Shown: positions 43,759 through 53,635 of the stretch, one piece after another
Layout of the letters: every line of letters starts with the position of its first letter
Position numbering within the stretch: the first letter of the stretch is position 1
Origin: Stenotrophomonas sp. HITSZ_GD
GTDB lineage: Bacteria; Pseudomonadota; Gammaproteobacteria; Xanthomonadales; Xanthomonadaceae
Length of the DNA stretch: 64,000 nt
Reading direction: 5' to 3'
Assembly: GCF_029543105.1 (NCBI RefSeq)
Contig: NZ_JARQXB010000002.1
Location: 1 to 64,000, forward strand
Notes under the pieces: model-generated
What the model was told of the DNA's origin: nothing
What the model saw: the letters and a program-made list of their open reading frames with translations, nothing else
Databases searched by the model: none
Position numbers and translations under genes: made by a program

Positions 43759-46371
43759 ATGGGCAAGCACGTACTTCCGTACTCCCGAATTCCGAAAGCG
43801 AAACTGGCGTCAGCCGTGACCCTCGCCCTGGCCCTCGTCGTGGCCGGCGCACCCGCCAGCGAAAGCCGCGCGGCCGAGCCGGACGATCCGCAATCCGGCG
43901 ACGGGCCACCGACCACCCTTGAGACCGTCTCCGTGCTGGGCAGCCGCGGGCAACCGCGCAGCGTGGCCTCCTCGGCGGTGCCGATCGACATCATCACCGC
44001 CGAGGAATTCCGCAGCCAGGGCGCCACCGACGCGCTCGACCAGCTGCGCGTGCTGGTGCCCTCGTTCAACGTCAGCACCATTCCCATCGACGATGCCGCC
44101 AGCCTGATCCGCCCGGCCAACCTGCGCGGCCTGCCGCCGGACAACACGCTGGTGCTGGTGAACGGCAAGCGCTTCCACCGCTCGGCCGTCATCACCTTCC
44201 TGGGCCATGGCCTGTCGGATGGCTCGCAGGGCCCGGACCTGTCGGTATTCCCCTCGCTCGCGCTGGACCAGGTCGAAGTGCTGCGCGACGGCGCCGCCGC
44301 GCAGTACGGCTCCGATGCCATCGCCGGCGTGATCAACTTCAACCTCAAGCGCGCCGACCACGGCGGCAGCTTCGAAGTGTTCACCGGCCAGTACTACGCC
44401 GGCGATGGCCTGACCACGCAGTACTCAGCGCAGGTGGGCCTGCCGCTGACGTCGCGCGGCTTCGCCACGTTGACCGCCGAATGGCGCGAGGCCGACGACA
44501 CCTCGCGCAGCGTGCAGCGCGCCGATGCCGCCGCCGACACCGCGGCCGGCTATCCCGACGTGAAGGACCCCGCGCAGATCTGGGGCTCGCCCAAGGTGAA
44601 GGACGACCTGAAGTTCGTCGCCAACCTCGGCTACACCGGCGACAGCGTGGACCTGTACCTGTTCGGCAACTACGCCAAGCGGCGCGTGGACGGCGGCTTC
44701 TATTTCCGCGACCCGAGCGCGCGCTCGGGCGTGTATTCCAACGATGGCGGCCAGACGTTGCTGGTGGGCGACCTCACCGGCGCCGGCGGCTGCCCCACCA
44801 TCGCCCTGCGCGATGGCGACGGCAACCTGCTGCCGTACAGCACGGTCAGCGCCGCGGCCGGCGCGATGCCGGCCAACTGCTTCAGTTTCCTGTCCATGTT
44901 CCCCGGCGGTTTCACCCCGCGTTTCGGCGGCGACCTGGAGGACAGCTCCGTCGTGGCCGGCATCAAGGGCATGTGGGGCGACGGCTGGCAGTGGGACCTG
45001 AGCGGCACCTACGGCCGCAACAACATCGACTTCTTCATCTACAACACCATCAACGCCTCGCTCGGCCCCGACCAGCCGGACGGCTTCCGCTTCAATCCCG
45101 GCGGCAACACCCAGACCGAGACCGGCTTCAACTTCGATGTCGGCAAGGATGTGGAAACCTCCTTCCTGGTGCAGCCGCTGCGGCTGAGCGCCGGCGCGGA
45201 ATGGCGCAAGGAGGAGTTCGAGATCAAGGCCGGCGATGGCCCTTCCACCGCGATCGGCCCGCTCACCGACCAGGGCTTCGCGCTGGGTTCCAACGGCTTC
45301 AATGGCTTCAGCCCGCGCACCGCCGGCACGTTCGACCGCAAGAACTGGGCGGTGTACCTGGACGTCGAAGGGCAGGTGACCGAGCAATTGCAGCTGGCCG
45401 CCGCCGTGCGCCACGAGGACTACGACGATTTCGGCAGCACCACCAAGGGCAAGCTGACCGGCCGCTTCGACTTCACCCCGGCCTTCGCCGTGCGCGGCGC
45501 GATCAGCACCGGCTTCCGCGCGCCCACGCCGGGCCAGGCCAACGTGAGCCAGATCAGCACGGTGTTCGCCGGCACCGGGCTGGTGGATATCGCCACGCTG
45601 CCGCCCACCAATCCCATCGCCGAGCTCAAGGGCGCCCGCCCGCTGACGCCGGAGGAATCGAAGAACTACTCGCTGGGCTTCGTCTACAACGACGGCCCCT
45701 GGCTGGTGACGCTGGACGGCTACCGCATCGAAGTGGACGACCGCATCGCGCTGAGCACCAGCTTCGATCTCACCGATGCCGAACGCGCGGCGCTGGTGGC
45801 GTCCGGCAACCCGGAGGCGGCGTCGATCTCGTCGGTGACCTACTTCGGCAACGCGTTCGACACCACCACCAGCGGCGTGGACCTGGTGACCAGCTACCAG
45901 ATCGAGCAGTGGGGCGGGGAGACGACCTATTCGCTGGCGCTGAACTGGAACCGCACCGAGGTGGACAGCTACAACGCCGACTTCGTGGACGAGGCGCGCG
46001 TGTACAAGCTGGAGAACTCGCTGCCCAAGACCAAGGGTTACTTCAGCATCAACCACCAGCGCCAGGTGTTCCATGCCAACCTGCGGCTGGGCTACTACGG
46101 GTCGTGGTACGAAGACCACCTGGACAGCGGGGTGATCTCGGCGGCCGACGGCGGCCTGCCGATCTACGGCGATGCGCGGCTGATCGTGGACGCGGAGGTG
46201 GGCTGGAAGTTCGCCAACGGGATCTACGTCAACGTGGGGGCGCAAAACCTGTTCGACGAAACGCCGGACAAGAACCCGTGGTCGGATATCGCCGGCGCGG
46301 AGTATCCGGTGCATTCGCCGTACGGCTTCGCCGGTGGGTTCTGGTACGTGCGGGCGGGCTGGAAGTTCTGA
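43759..46371 (+). CDS. TonB-dependent outer-membrane receptor
   Basis: An 870-aa receptor with a signal peptide (hydrophobic stretch about residues 18-35), a plug domain (about 55-190, with SSAVPIDIITAEEF, RGLPPDNTLVLVNGKR and QVEVLRDGAAAQYGSDAIAG) and a 22-strand barrel ending in the aromatic-terminated YVRAGWKF. There is no N-terminal signalling or CarboxypepD domain. Ligand unknown. A weak promoter-like pair (TTGCCA at 43624-43629, 17 bp, TACCAA) lies in the 279-bp gap shared with the divergent hydrolase. Confidence 0.9.
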   Translation: MGKHVLPYSRIPKAKLASAVTLALALVVAGAPASESRAAEPDDPQSGDGPPTTLETVSVLGSRGQPRSVASSAVPIDIITAEEFRSQGATDALDQLRVLVPSFNVSTIPIDDAASLIRPANLRGLPPDNTLVLVNGKRFHRSAVITFLGHGLSDGSQGPDLSVFPSLALDQVEVLRDGAAAQYGSDAIAGVINFNLKRADHGGSFEVFTGQYYAGDGLTTQYSAQVGLPLTSRGFATLTAEWREADDTSRSVQRADAAADTAAGYPDVKDPAQIWGSPKVKDDLKFVANLGYTGDSVDLYLFGNYAKRRVDGGFYFRDPSARSGVYSNDGGQTLLVGDLTGAGGCPTIALRDGDGNLLPYSTVSAAAGAMPANCFSFLSMFPGGFTPRFGGDLEDSSVVAGIKGMWGDGWQWDLSGTYGRNNIDFFIYNTINASLGPDQPDGFRFNPGGNTQTETGFNFDVGKDVETSFLVQPLRLSAGAEWRKEEFEIKAGDGPSTAIGPLTDQGFALGSNGFNGFSPRTAGTFDRKNWAVYLDVEGQVTEQLQLAAAVRHEDYDDFGSTTKGKLTGRFDFTPAFAVRGAISTGFRAPTPGQANVSQISTVFAGTGLVDIATLPPTNPIAELKGARPLTPEESKNYSLGFVYNDGPWLVTLDGYRIEVDDRIALSTSFDLTDAERAALVASGNPEAASISSVTYFGNAFDTTTSGVDLVTSYQIEQWGGETTYSLALNWNRTEVDSYNADFVDEARVYKLENSLPKTKGYFSINHQRQVFHANLRLGYYGSWYEDHLDSGVISAADGGLPIYGDARLIVDAEVGWKFANGIYVNVGAQNLFDETPDKNPWSDIAGAEYPVHSPYGFAGGFWYVRAGWKF

Positions 46372-46473
46372 TCCACGGGGACCGGGGCGGGACTGCCTGC
46401 CTCGGTGCTTCCCAGGTGGCCGTTCGGGCGTTTCCGCGTATCACGCCCGGCGCCTCCAGGCTATCGCGCGGCG

Positions 46474-46580
46474 ACCGGCGGCATGCCTTGGCGGGGGACG
46501 CCGAAAACGGCCCTCCCTGGCCACGCGCTCGTAAGGCGACGTCCTGTCGCCTTACGCCCCCGCCAGGGCATGCCGCCGGT
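46474..46580. repeat. Long nested inverted repeat between receptor and eCIS operon
   Basis: Outer arms of about 26 bp (46474-46500 and 46555-46580, near-perfect: one mismatch and one inserted base) with ACCGGCGGCATGCC at the outer ends. Inside is an 11-bp perfect hairpin (CGTAAGGCGAC at 46530-46540 and its complement at 46546-46556, loop GTCCT). No T-run follows on either strand. It lies in the 263-bp gap between two convergent transcription units; apart from it I see nothing else in that gap. Confidence 0.7.
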
Positions 46581-46634
46581 CACCCTCAAGGCTCCTGCAT
46601 AGGCGGTGAGGAAAGCGGGGCGCGGTGCGTGCTG

Positions 46635-48236
46635 TCAGCCGTCCTTCTTCCTGATCGTGCGTGTCTTCTTGGCGACCGTGTCGACCGCCGGCTTTGCATC
46701 AGGGGTGCTGTCGGTCCGGGTGTTCGGCTTGGTGTCGGTTGGCGTGTCGTTGCGCACGACGATGGCGTCGATCGGCGGCTTGGGTTGGCGGGTCAGCGCG
46801 CCACAGGTGCGGAACGGTTTCACCACGCAGCCGCAGGTCGTGCTGATGCCGGGGGCGCCGGTGGGCAGCAGGCCCACGAAGCCGAGCGGGGCGTAGTGGA
46901 ACTCGGTGCCGTGCGGGGCGCGGGGCAGGGGCTCGCCGTCCTCGTCCTGTGCCCAGCCGGTGTCGCCGGTGGTGCGCACCGGGGTGTACCAGTAGTCGCC
47001 GGTGCGGTATGCGCGGGTGAGGTCGAAACGCACCTGCACGCCGTCTTCCAGGTCGATCCAGTCGTCCTCCAGGCCGGAGCTGGCGCGCAGCGGCACGGCG
47101 CCGTCGTCGAGCACGATGTCTTCGCGTTCCTGCTGGTCCCAGCGGCGGATCCGGCTTGTCGGCCCGATCACGCGCGGGGCGTCGGCGGCCAGCACCAGTT
47201 CGTCGCCTTCCACGCTCGCCAGTCGGCACAGGCTGCCGGGCCGGCCGAGCAAATCGTCGGCCTCATCGCTCAGTTCCACCCATTGCGCGTCGGCGAAGCC
47301 ACGGGTGCTCGCCACGCGCAGGCGCTTGCCGCCGCCGGATATCCAGCGCGTCACCACGCTGCCGTTGTCGCGCGACCACTTGAACGTCGGCGCGCCGCTG
47401 TCGCTGCCGCGGTGGATCTCGATGCGGTACAGGTGGTTTTCCGCGCCGCGGTAGGCCACGTCCGGGTCGGTGATGCAGGGGTCGTCCAGCCGCTCCGGCG
47501 GTTGCAGGCGCAGGTTCATCAGCGGCGGATCGCGGTCGAACACGCGCAACGGCACCGCGCAGGCTTCATCCGGCGTCTCGCGCAGCAGCGACAGGTCCGA
47601 TTGCAGGGCGTCGATCGAGGCCTGCAGGCGTTCGATCTTGTCCTTGTCCTTCGCCTGGTCGAGCGCCTTCTTCAAGGCCTCCAGCTGGCCCTGCAGCGTT
47701 TTCTCGACGACGGCCATCTCCAGTGCGCGCACCTGCCACACCACCTGCGTGCGGCTGCAGGTGTCCGCGCCGCCGAGCGCGACCTCGCGCAGGTGCGGCA
47801 TGTCCAGGCTAGTGACGTGGCGCTCCCACACCTTCAGGTACACGAAGAAGCGGGCGCTGTCGCGGTTGCTGGCGCCGAGCCAGCGGCGCAGCGCATCTTC
47901 CTCGCCGTTCTTGCCGTCGCCGGGCGTGAAGTGGGGCTGGTCGAGATAGTCGCAGCCCTCGCTTTCGCACAGGATGCCTTGCACGTAGTAGCGACCGGCA
48001 TCGATGCGCAGCGCCAGGCCGCCATTGGCCTCGGCCAGCGTGAGCCCGAAGCCCGGTGCCATGGCCGGCGCGGCATACGGGCCGAACAGGTCCAGCGCCA
48101 TTGTGCGCAGGTAGTGCAGGAGGATGGCGCCCTGTTCGTTGGGGTCCGCGTCCAGCGTGACGCGTCCTTGCTGCAGCAGCACCTGGCTGAAGTGATGGCG
48201 GGGGTCAAAGCTCACCCGCGAGAAATCGCCTTTCAT
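46635..48236 (-). CDS. eCIS-associated DUF6519 protein
   Basis: A 533-aa protein of the DUF6519 family, recognised by the start MKGDFSRVSFDPRHHFSQVL and LQQGRVTLDADPNEQ, and by YRIEIHRG. The family is found in phage-tail-like contractile injection loci and is thought to be a peripheral baseplate or fibre-related part. A coiled coil lies near residues 180-220 (QLEALKKALDQAKDKDKIE). A cysteine group CGCV...CG occurs near 475, and the last 50 residues are Asp/Thr/Pro/Lys-rich. It is the last gene of the operon, 15 bp after the tail-I-like gene. Confidence 0.8.
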   Translation of the reverse strand: MKGDFSRVSFDPRHHFSQVLLQQGRVTLDADPNEQGAILLHYLRTMALDLFGPYAAPAMAPGFGLTLAEANGGLALRIDAGRYYVQGILCESEGCDYLDQPHFTPGDGKNGEEDALRRWLGASNRDSARFFVYLKVWERHVTSLDMPHLREVALGGADTCSRTQVVWQVRALEMAVVEKTLQGQLEALKKALDQAKDKDKIERLQASIDALQSDLSLLRETPDEACAVPLRVFDRDPPLMNLRLQPPERLDDPCITDPDVAYRGAENHLYRIEIHRGSDSGAPTFKWSRDNGSVVTRWISGGGKRLRVASTRGFADAQWVELSDEADDLLGRPGSLCRLASVEGDELVLAADAPRVIGPTSRIRRWDQQEREDIVLDDGAVPLRASSGLEDDWIDLEDGVQVRFDLTRAYRTGDYWYTPVRTTGDTGWAQDEDGEPLPRAPHGTEFHYAPLGFVGLLPTGAPGISTTCGCVVKPFRTCGALTRQPKPPIDAIVVRNDTPTDTKPNTRTDSTPDAKPAVDTVAKKTRTIRKKDG

Positions 48237-48251
48237 GGGAGGGTCCTTGGG

Positions 48252-50465
48252 TCAGTCGGCGAACAGGAGCCCGACCGTCATGCCGGCCGGCGTGTGTTGG
48301 TCCAGCCGCGCGCGCAGGTTGGCCTCGCGCTGGGCTTCGTACAGGTCGTGGTAGGCGCCCATCTGCGCGCCATCGTCGGCGCCGCGCAGGATCTCCGCGG
48401 CGCTGTCGGCGGTGAGCCGTGCATAGCCGGGCAACCCGTAGTGGCGCGACTGGAAGCGCGGGCGCACGCGCTGGCGTTCGGCCTCGACCAGCCGCTTCTC
48501 GGTCGCGGCCGGCAGATGCCGGGCGCGTACTGCGGCGGTCGCGTCGTCCGGCTGGCAGCGGTAGCGGCGCGGCGAGCGGCAGTGGCAGGGGATGTGGCAA
48601 TAGCGCATGCACCCGCGCTGGCGACGCACGACGTTGAGGCAGGCATCGAACAAGGTGTTGGAGGCCAGTTCGACTTCGTGCACCTCCACCGCGCCGAACA
48701 CCGTGCTGTCGCGCACCGTCAGGCGCACGTGCGCCACGCCGCCGTCCACCCCGCCCAGCGCATCGCCGCTGCCGGCGGCATCCAGGATGCTGTCCTCGAT
48801 GTGCAGCGGGATCGGGTCGCTCGCCACTTCGTCCTGGCGCACCTGGATCGAGCCGAGGATGCTGCGTTCGATACGCACCTTCGCCTGCACGCCGAGCAGT
48901 TCCAGGCTCGGCTCGGACGGCCGCTCGGGCCCGCAATCGCAGCCGATGCCCCAGCCCGGCACCAGCGTGCAATGGCGGATCGCCAGCTCCGCGCCGCAGG
49001 CCGGCGTGCGCGCGGCGTCTTCGGCGTAGGCCTGCGGATCGTGCGGTGCGCTGACCTGCATCGGCCGGCCGGCCAGCAGGATGCCGTCCAGCGCGAAGCG
49101 GCTGCCGACGTCCATTTCCACGCTCAAGGCATCGGGCAGGTCGGTCTGCCAGTCGATCAGGCGGATCACCGGCCGCGCCCCGTCGGCGGCGCGCAGTACC
49201 AGCGACTGCCCCGGCCGCAGCCGCACGTGCACCGGCTCCACCCACACGCCGCTGTGCGCCAGCTCGATCACCGCGTGCGCCGGCGCTTCATCCGCCCACT
49301 GGCGCAACGCATCGCCGATGCGCGCCAGCGGCGCGCTGCCGGCCTGGCCCACGCGATACAGCGTGAACGCCGCGCTGGGCAGCGGCGCAGGGCGCGGATA
49401 TTCGCCGCCCCCCAGCTCGGCCGCGAAGCCGTAGTGGTAGCTGACCCGCACGCCTTTCTTGGGCACCTGTTCGGGCGGGAACATCAGCCGGCCCAGCTCC
49501 GGGTCGATGGCGATCTGCCCGCGCGCCGGCCGGTAGCGCCAGCCGCTCAGATCGGCCACCACCACGGCGGCGGCGGGCACCGGTTCGCTGCCGTCCTGTC
49601 CGTTCCATTGCTCGGCCCAGACCGCCAGGCTCTGGCCCGCGCCGTAGTCGGCCTGCAAGGTGTCGCGCAGGCCGCGCCGGCGCAACGTCAGAGGCAGGTT
49701 CGCTTCCTCGGCCAGATGGAACGCGTCGGGCTCGGCGCGCGGCTTGCGGTACAACGGGGCGTCCTGGCCCAGCACGCTGAAGGTGTAGCAGTGCGCGCCG
49801 GCATCTTCCACGCAGTAGGCCGGCGTGCGCGTCACCGGAAAGCTGCGCATGCGCCAGACATGCACGCCCACGCCGGGAATGTTGAAGCGTCCGCGCGTGT
49901 GCGCCGAGGCGATGCGGCGCAGGTCCGCGCTGTGGGCGAGGGTATCGAACGGGGTATCGATGCCGTCCAGCTGCGTCATCGCGCGCACGTCGGCGGTGCC
50001 GAGGCGGTCGGTGTGCAGGTGGTTGGGATGCTGCGCGCGGTCGATCAGGCGGAAGTATTCCACCGCGCGCGCCGGCCAGCCGGCTACGTCGAAGGCGAGG
50101 TCCTCCAGCAACGAAACGGTGCCCTTGCGCCGCCGCTGCGAGATCAGGTGCGCCACTTCGCGGCGCGGCACGCGCACGCGCTCCAGCGCATCGCCGCCGT
50201 GCCCTTCGCCCAAGGGCGCCTCGACGGGCTGGTAACCCAGCAGCTCGGCGATGTACGGCACGGCCCAGTCGTCGGCGGTCTCGATGAACCAGTTTTCGTA
50301 CAACTGCGCGATGTCGTCCTCGACCAGGTTCATTTGCTCGGCGATCACCCGCAGCAGTGCCTGCAGCGGATAGCCCTGGGCGGCGTCGCGGGTGCGGTGG
50401 ATCGCCGGCAGCAGCCGGTACAGGCGATCCTCGCGCGGAAGGGTGTGGAGGGAAGGCAGGTCCAT
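48252..50465 (-). CDS. Phage tail protein I-like baseplate component
   Basis: A 737-aa protein starting MDLPSLHTLPREDRLYRLLP. The N-terminal about 130 residues resemble the tail protein I (P2 gpI-like) wedge component, with IAELLGYQPV and EVAHLISQRRRKGTVSLLEDLA. The C-terminal half has short beta-rich repeats around acidic turns (LHIEDSILDAAGSGD, VRDSTVFGAVEVHEVELASN) that look like a right-handed beta-helix. A dense Cys cluster, GCMRYCHIPCHC, lies near residues 615-640. It follows the large baseplate protein by 8 bp. Confidence 0.78.
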   Translation of the reverse strand: MDLPSLHTLPREDRLYRLLPAIHRTRDAAQGYPLQALLRVIAEQMNLVEDDIAQLYENWFIETADDWAVPYIAELLGYQPVEAPLGEGHGGDALERVRVPRREVAHLISQRRRKGTVSLLEDLAFDVAGWPARAVEYFRLIDRAQHPNHLHTDRLGTADVRAMTQLDGIDTPFDTLAHSADLRRIASAHTRGRFNIPGVGVHVWRMRSFPVTRTPAYCVEDAGAHCYTFSVLGQDAPLYRKPRAEPDAFHLAEEANLPLTLRRRGLRDTLQADYGAGQSLAVWAEQWNGQDGSEPVPAAAVVVADLSGWRYRPARGQIAIDPELGRLMFPPEQVPKKGVRVSYHYGFAAELGGGEYPRPAPLPSAAFTLYRVGQAGSAPLARIGDALRQWADEAPAHAVIELAHSGVWVEPVHVRLRPGQSLVLRAADGARPVIRLIDWQTDLPDALSVEMDVGSRFALDGILLAGRPMQVSAPHDPQAYAEDAARTPACGAELAIRHCTLVPGWGIGCDCGPERPSEPSLELLGVQAKVRIERSILGSIQVRQDEVASDPIPLHIEDSILDAAGSGDALGGVDGGVAHVRLTVRDSTVFGAVEVHEVELASNTLFDACLNVVRRQRGCMRYCHIPCHCRSPRRYRCQPDDATAAVRARHLPAATEKRLVEAERQRVRPRFQSRHYGLPGYARLTADSAAEILRGADDGAQMGAYHDLYEAQREANLRARLDQHTPAGMTVGLLFAD

Positions 50466-50473
50466 GGCGGCGC

Positions 50474-53400
50474 TCACGGGTCGGGGTTGAGGATCAAGGT
50501 GTCGGCGACATCGGCCATGAAGCAGGCGATCTGTGCCGGCCGCGCCACGCCGTTCTCCACGCGCCCGGGCAGGGCCTCCACGCGGTCGGGCGGGCGGCGC
50601 AACGCGCTGGGGTCGAACGATCCCTTCTCGCCACCCTCGCCATGCACGATGCGCCGCACCTGCGCGGTGATCTGTTCCTGGCTCACCAGCCGCGGCGTGC
50701 CGGTCTGCGGGTCCGGTTCGGTATCGGCGATGCCGCCGAAGCTGTCCACGTCGACCCAATCCACGCCCGGCACGGACTGGATGGCGGCGATCAACTCGCA
50801 CAGCAGCGCCGGTTGCGCGAGCGCGCGCGCGTCGAAGCCGAAGCGCTCCAGCAAACGCGCGCGCACCGCGGTGGCGACCGGCTCCCAACGGTAATCGGCC
50901 AACAGCCGCAACCGTGCCTGCAACACCAGCGCGATGCGCTCGCGCCAGGCCAGCCGCACCGGCAGGCCCACGTCGCCGAGCGTGCGCAGCGCATCGGCGA
51001 GGTTGCGGTACAGGTCCGAGTCGATGTCGATCGGCATGTCGTCCACGCCGGCGAAGCTGACGTACACGTATTCGCCGCCGGCATCGGCGAGCCGGCGTGC
51101 GTCGGCCTTGGCGATGCCGGCGAACAAGCGGGTGAAGTCGGCGTAGTCGGAGAGGGAGACCAACCGGTCCAGTGCGATCACCGAACGCGGCGCGTTCTCG
51201 CGGATCAGCCGCTCGCTCTCCCGGTCCGCGCCGCCGGAGGCGCGCAGCGGGTTGACCACGTCCTTGAGCCCGAGCGGACGGCTTACCATCAGCGCAACCT
51301 GTCCGGCGCGCACGTTGCCACCGCGGCCGATACCGTTGCGGTATTCCGCGCGCAGGTTCTCCAGGCCGCTGGGCGGGCGCAGGCCGTGCTCGCCATCGCC
51401 GAACACCACGGTGGTGGCGCCATCGCCTTCGGTACGGGTGACGAAGGCACGGTCATCGGGACCGAGCTGCGCCAGGCTGCTGGCCTCGTGCCAGGCGACA
51501 TCGTTGACGTAGACCCGCAGCGTGCTGGTCGCGCCCACCGCGGTGAGCGCCGGACGGAAGGTCAGCGGCGGCTGGCGCAACGTGAACGATTGCAAGGGCA
51601 CGCGCGCATCGCTGCCGCCGAGCACCTCGCGGCGGGTTTCGCCGTGGCTGGCCGCCACCACGTTGCCGCGCACGATCACGCCGGCGCGGTAGTAGCGGTA
51701 GGCCAGTGGCGTGGCGAGTTGCAGCGTGGTGTGCGGGCGGTCGCCCGGCAGGTCTTCGTCCTGGCCGTGGCGCAGGCCGGCGACCATCATCAGCTCCGAC
51801 GCGCGCACGCCGCGCACGCCGGCAATGTCGCTGCGTTCGCCTTCCACCACCACCCAGCGGCCAGAGGTGAGCTGCTCGTGCAGCGGCGCCAGCTCCAGCG
51901 TGTCGCCGAATACCTCGTCGAGGATCGGCGCTTCGGCCAGCGCCAGCACGCGGCGCGAGGGATGCAGCCACGTCGCGCGCAACTCACCGATGGATGCGCG
52001 GCCTTCCTTGCCGGCTTCGACCTTGCGCCACTCGGTGGGCTTGCCGGCTGCGTCGCCGAAATCCAGCCGCGTGGTCTCGGCATTGATGCCGTAGGCGCTG
52101 CGCGGCCCGCTGCGGGTGCGCGCCACGCGCAGCACGTCCAGCTGCGTGGGGTCGCCGAAGTCCTCGCCGGGGCGCGCGGCCAGCACCCAGGCGCCCTCGG
52201 CCAGCAGCGCATCGGGACTGGCAAGGTACGCGTTGCTGTTGGTCTCGTCCTGCGCGTATTCCCAGTCTTCCCACGACGAGAACGACTTCAGGATCACCCC
52301 GCCGCTGTCGGAGGACACCGGCGTCGGCCGCGCGGAGGTGGCGCCGAACAACGCCTGGCCCGGGCCGAGCAGGTGCACCGCTCGCAACGGCGCGGGCCGG
52401 GCGCCGGCATCGGAGCCGCGCCAGGCCGCGTAGTAGCTGTCGCGCAGGCGCGGAGCGAAGCGGGTGATCAGTTGCGGTTGCAGGTCGGCGCCGCGCGCGA
52501 AGGCGCTGTCGAGGTCGCGGCGCAGGCGCAGGCGGTTGGCGGCCTGCACCTGCGGCGGACGCAGCAGCGCCTCCACCGCCTGGTCCGGCGTGGAGGTCAC
52601 CGGCGTGGCGTCCGGCGCCTTGAGCTGGGCCAGCGCATCGGCGAACTGCTTGATGCGGTCGATGGAGGGGCCTTCAACGGCGTACAGCAGGTGCTCGGCC
52701 CATTCGTCCATCGGCCAGGCATCGGTGCCCAGGTACAGCCAACGGCGGATGTTCGTGCTGTTGCGGATCGCGCGCGCATCGCCCAGGCGTTGCAGGTCGT
52801 ACACCAGCACGTCGAGCAGGCGCAACGCCTGTGGCCAAAGCGCGGGCAGCGGTTGCAGGCGCAGCGTGGTGCGCTGGGCCTCGAAGTCGGTCTCCACCGC
52901 CAGCACGCGGCGCACCTGCCAATCCACGACGCCGCCGGTGAACTCGAACAACAATGGGTCGCCGGGGCGCACCTCGTTGTCCACGCCGGCCACGTACAGC
53001 ACGTCCAGCGCGGGCAGGGTGGCGGCGTCGATGGCTTGCGGCCGTTGCCGGCGGATGCCCAGGTCGTTCCACTCGCGGCGCGCCTGCATCGGCTCGTCGG
53101 TCTCGAAGGTCTGCGGCAGTTCGTCCGGGCCGGGGATGGACTGCGCGCGCGTGCCGACCGGCACCTCAACCGGTTCGACCTGGTTCGAGTCCACCGTATA
53201 GGAGAGATGCACGCTCGCCGACACGCCGGGCCGTGGCGTGTAGCCGACCAGCCGCGCCAGTTCCACCAGCGAGCGACGTTCGCCGGCGGTGCGCAGGTAG
53301 CCCTCGTTGGCGATGCGCTCCTGGTAGAAGGTGAGCACGTCGCCCACGCAGGCCCAGGCATCGAGCAGGGCGAGCGCGGGATCGGCCGGGTCGCGCGTGG

Positions 53401-53635
53401 TGAGCGCGGCCAGCGGGCGGTATTCCTGCGGCGTCTGTCCATCGCTGCCCGGTGCGGTAAGCACCAGGCCGGGCAGGCGCGCCTTCATGCTCGCGAGGAA
53501 ACGCGCCTGCGTGCCGACCCGGTACGGCAATGCCGGCAAGCCGGGGCGCGGCGCGATCGGCACCGGCGTCATCGTTCGCACGCCGTCGCAGCAGCCGCAT
53601 TGCGCGCCGCCGCATCCGCAATCGTGGCCGCTCAT
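50474..53635 (-). CDS. Putative baseplate assembly protein (large wedge, Afp12-like)
   Basis: A 1053-aa baseplate wedge protein of contractile injection systems. It starts with a short Cys-rich segment (C6, C8, C13, C15, C16 in MSGHDCGCGGAQCGCC), then VLTFYQERIANEGYLRTA, the signature of this family, a long beta-rich middle, and a gpJ-like C-terminal part with VVFGDGEHGLRPPSG and YRNGIGRGGNV. ATG 53635 has GGAGG upstream and overlaps the stop of the preceding baseplate gene by 4 bp. It would sit around the hub and contact the sheath. Confidence 0.85.
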   Translation of the reverse strand: MSGHDCGCGGAQCGCCDGVRTMTPVPIAPRPGLPALPYRVGTQARFLASMKARLPGLVLTAPGSDGQTPQEYRPLAALTTRDPADPALALLDAWACVGDVLTFYQERIANEGYLRTAGERRSLVELARLVGYTPRPGVSASVHLSYTVDSNQVEPVEVPVGTRAQSIPGPDELPQTFETDEPMQARREWNDLGIRRQRPQAIDAATLPALDVLYVAGVDNEVRPGDPLLFEFTGGVVDWQVRRVLAVETDFEAQRTTLRLQPLPALWPQALRLLDVLVYDLQRLGDARAIRNSTNIRRWLYLGTDAWPMDEWAEHLLYAVEGPSIDRIKQFADALAQLKAPDATPVTSTPDQAVEALLRPPQVQAANRLRLRRDLDSAFARGADLQPQLITRFAPRLRDSYYAAWRGSDAGARPAPLRAVHLLGPGQALFGATSARPTPVSSDSGGVILKSFSSWEDWEYAQDETNSNAYLASPDALLAEGAWVLAARPGEDFGDPTQLDVLRVARTRSGPRSAYGINAETTRLDFGDAAGKPTEWRKVEAGKEGRASIGELRATWLHPSRRVLALAEAPILDEVFGDTLELAPLHEQLTSGRWVVVEGERSDIAGVRGVRASELMMVAGLRHGQDEDLPGDRPHTTLQLATPLAYRYYRAGVIVRGNVVAASHGETRREVLGGSDARVPLQSFTLRQPPLTFRPALTAVGATSTLRVYVNDVAWHEASSLAQLGPDDRAFVTRTEGDGATTVVFGDGEHGLRPPSGLENLRAEYRNGIGRGGNVRAGQVALMVSRPLGLKDVVNPLRASGGADRESERLIRENAPRSVIALDRLVSLSDYADFTRLFAGIAKADARRLADAGGEYVYVSFAGVDDMPIDIDSDLYRNLADALRTLGDVGLPVRLAWRERIALVLQARLRLLADYRWEPVATAVRARLLERFGFDARALAQPALLCELIAAIQSVPGVDWVDVDSFGGIADTEPDPQTGTPRLVSQEQITAQVRRIVHGEGGEKGSFDPSALRRPPDRVEALPGRVENGVARPAQIACFMADVADTLILNPDP

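Noticed and set aside
44481-50894. A 2137-codon plus-strand open frame spanning the TonB receptor and eCIS genes
   Set aside because: It overlaps the receptor in another frame and then four genes on the other strand. Its Arg/His/Ala/Gln composition is that of a shadow frame, despite its striking length.
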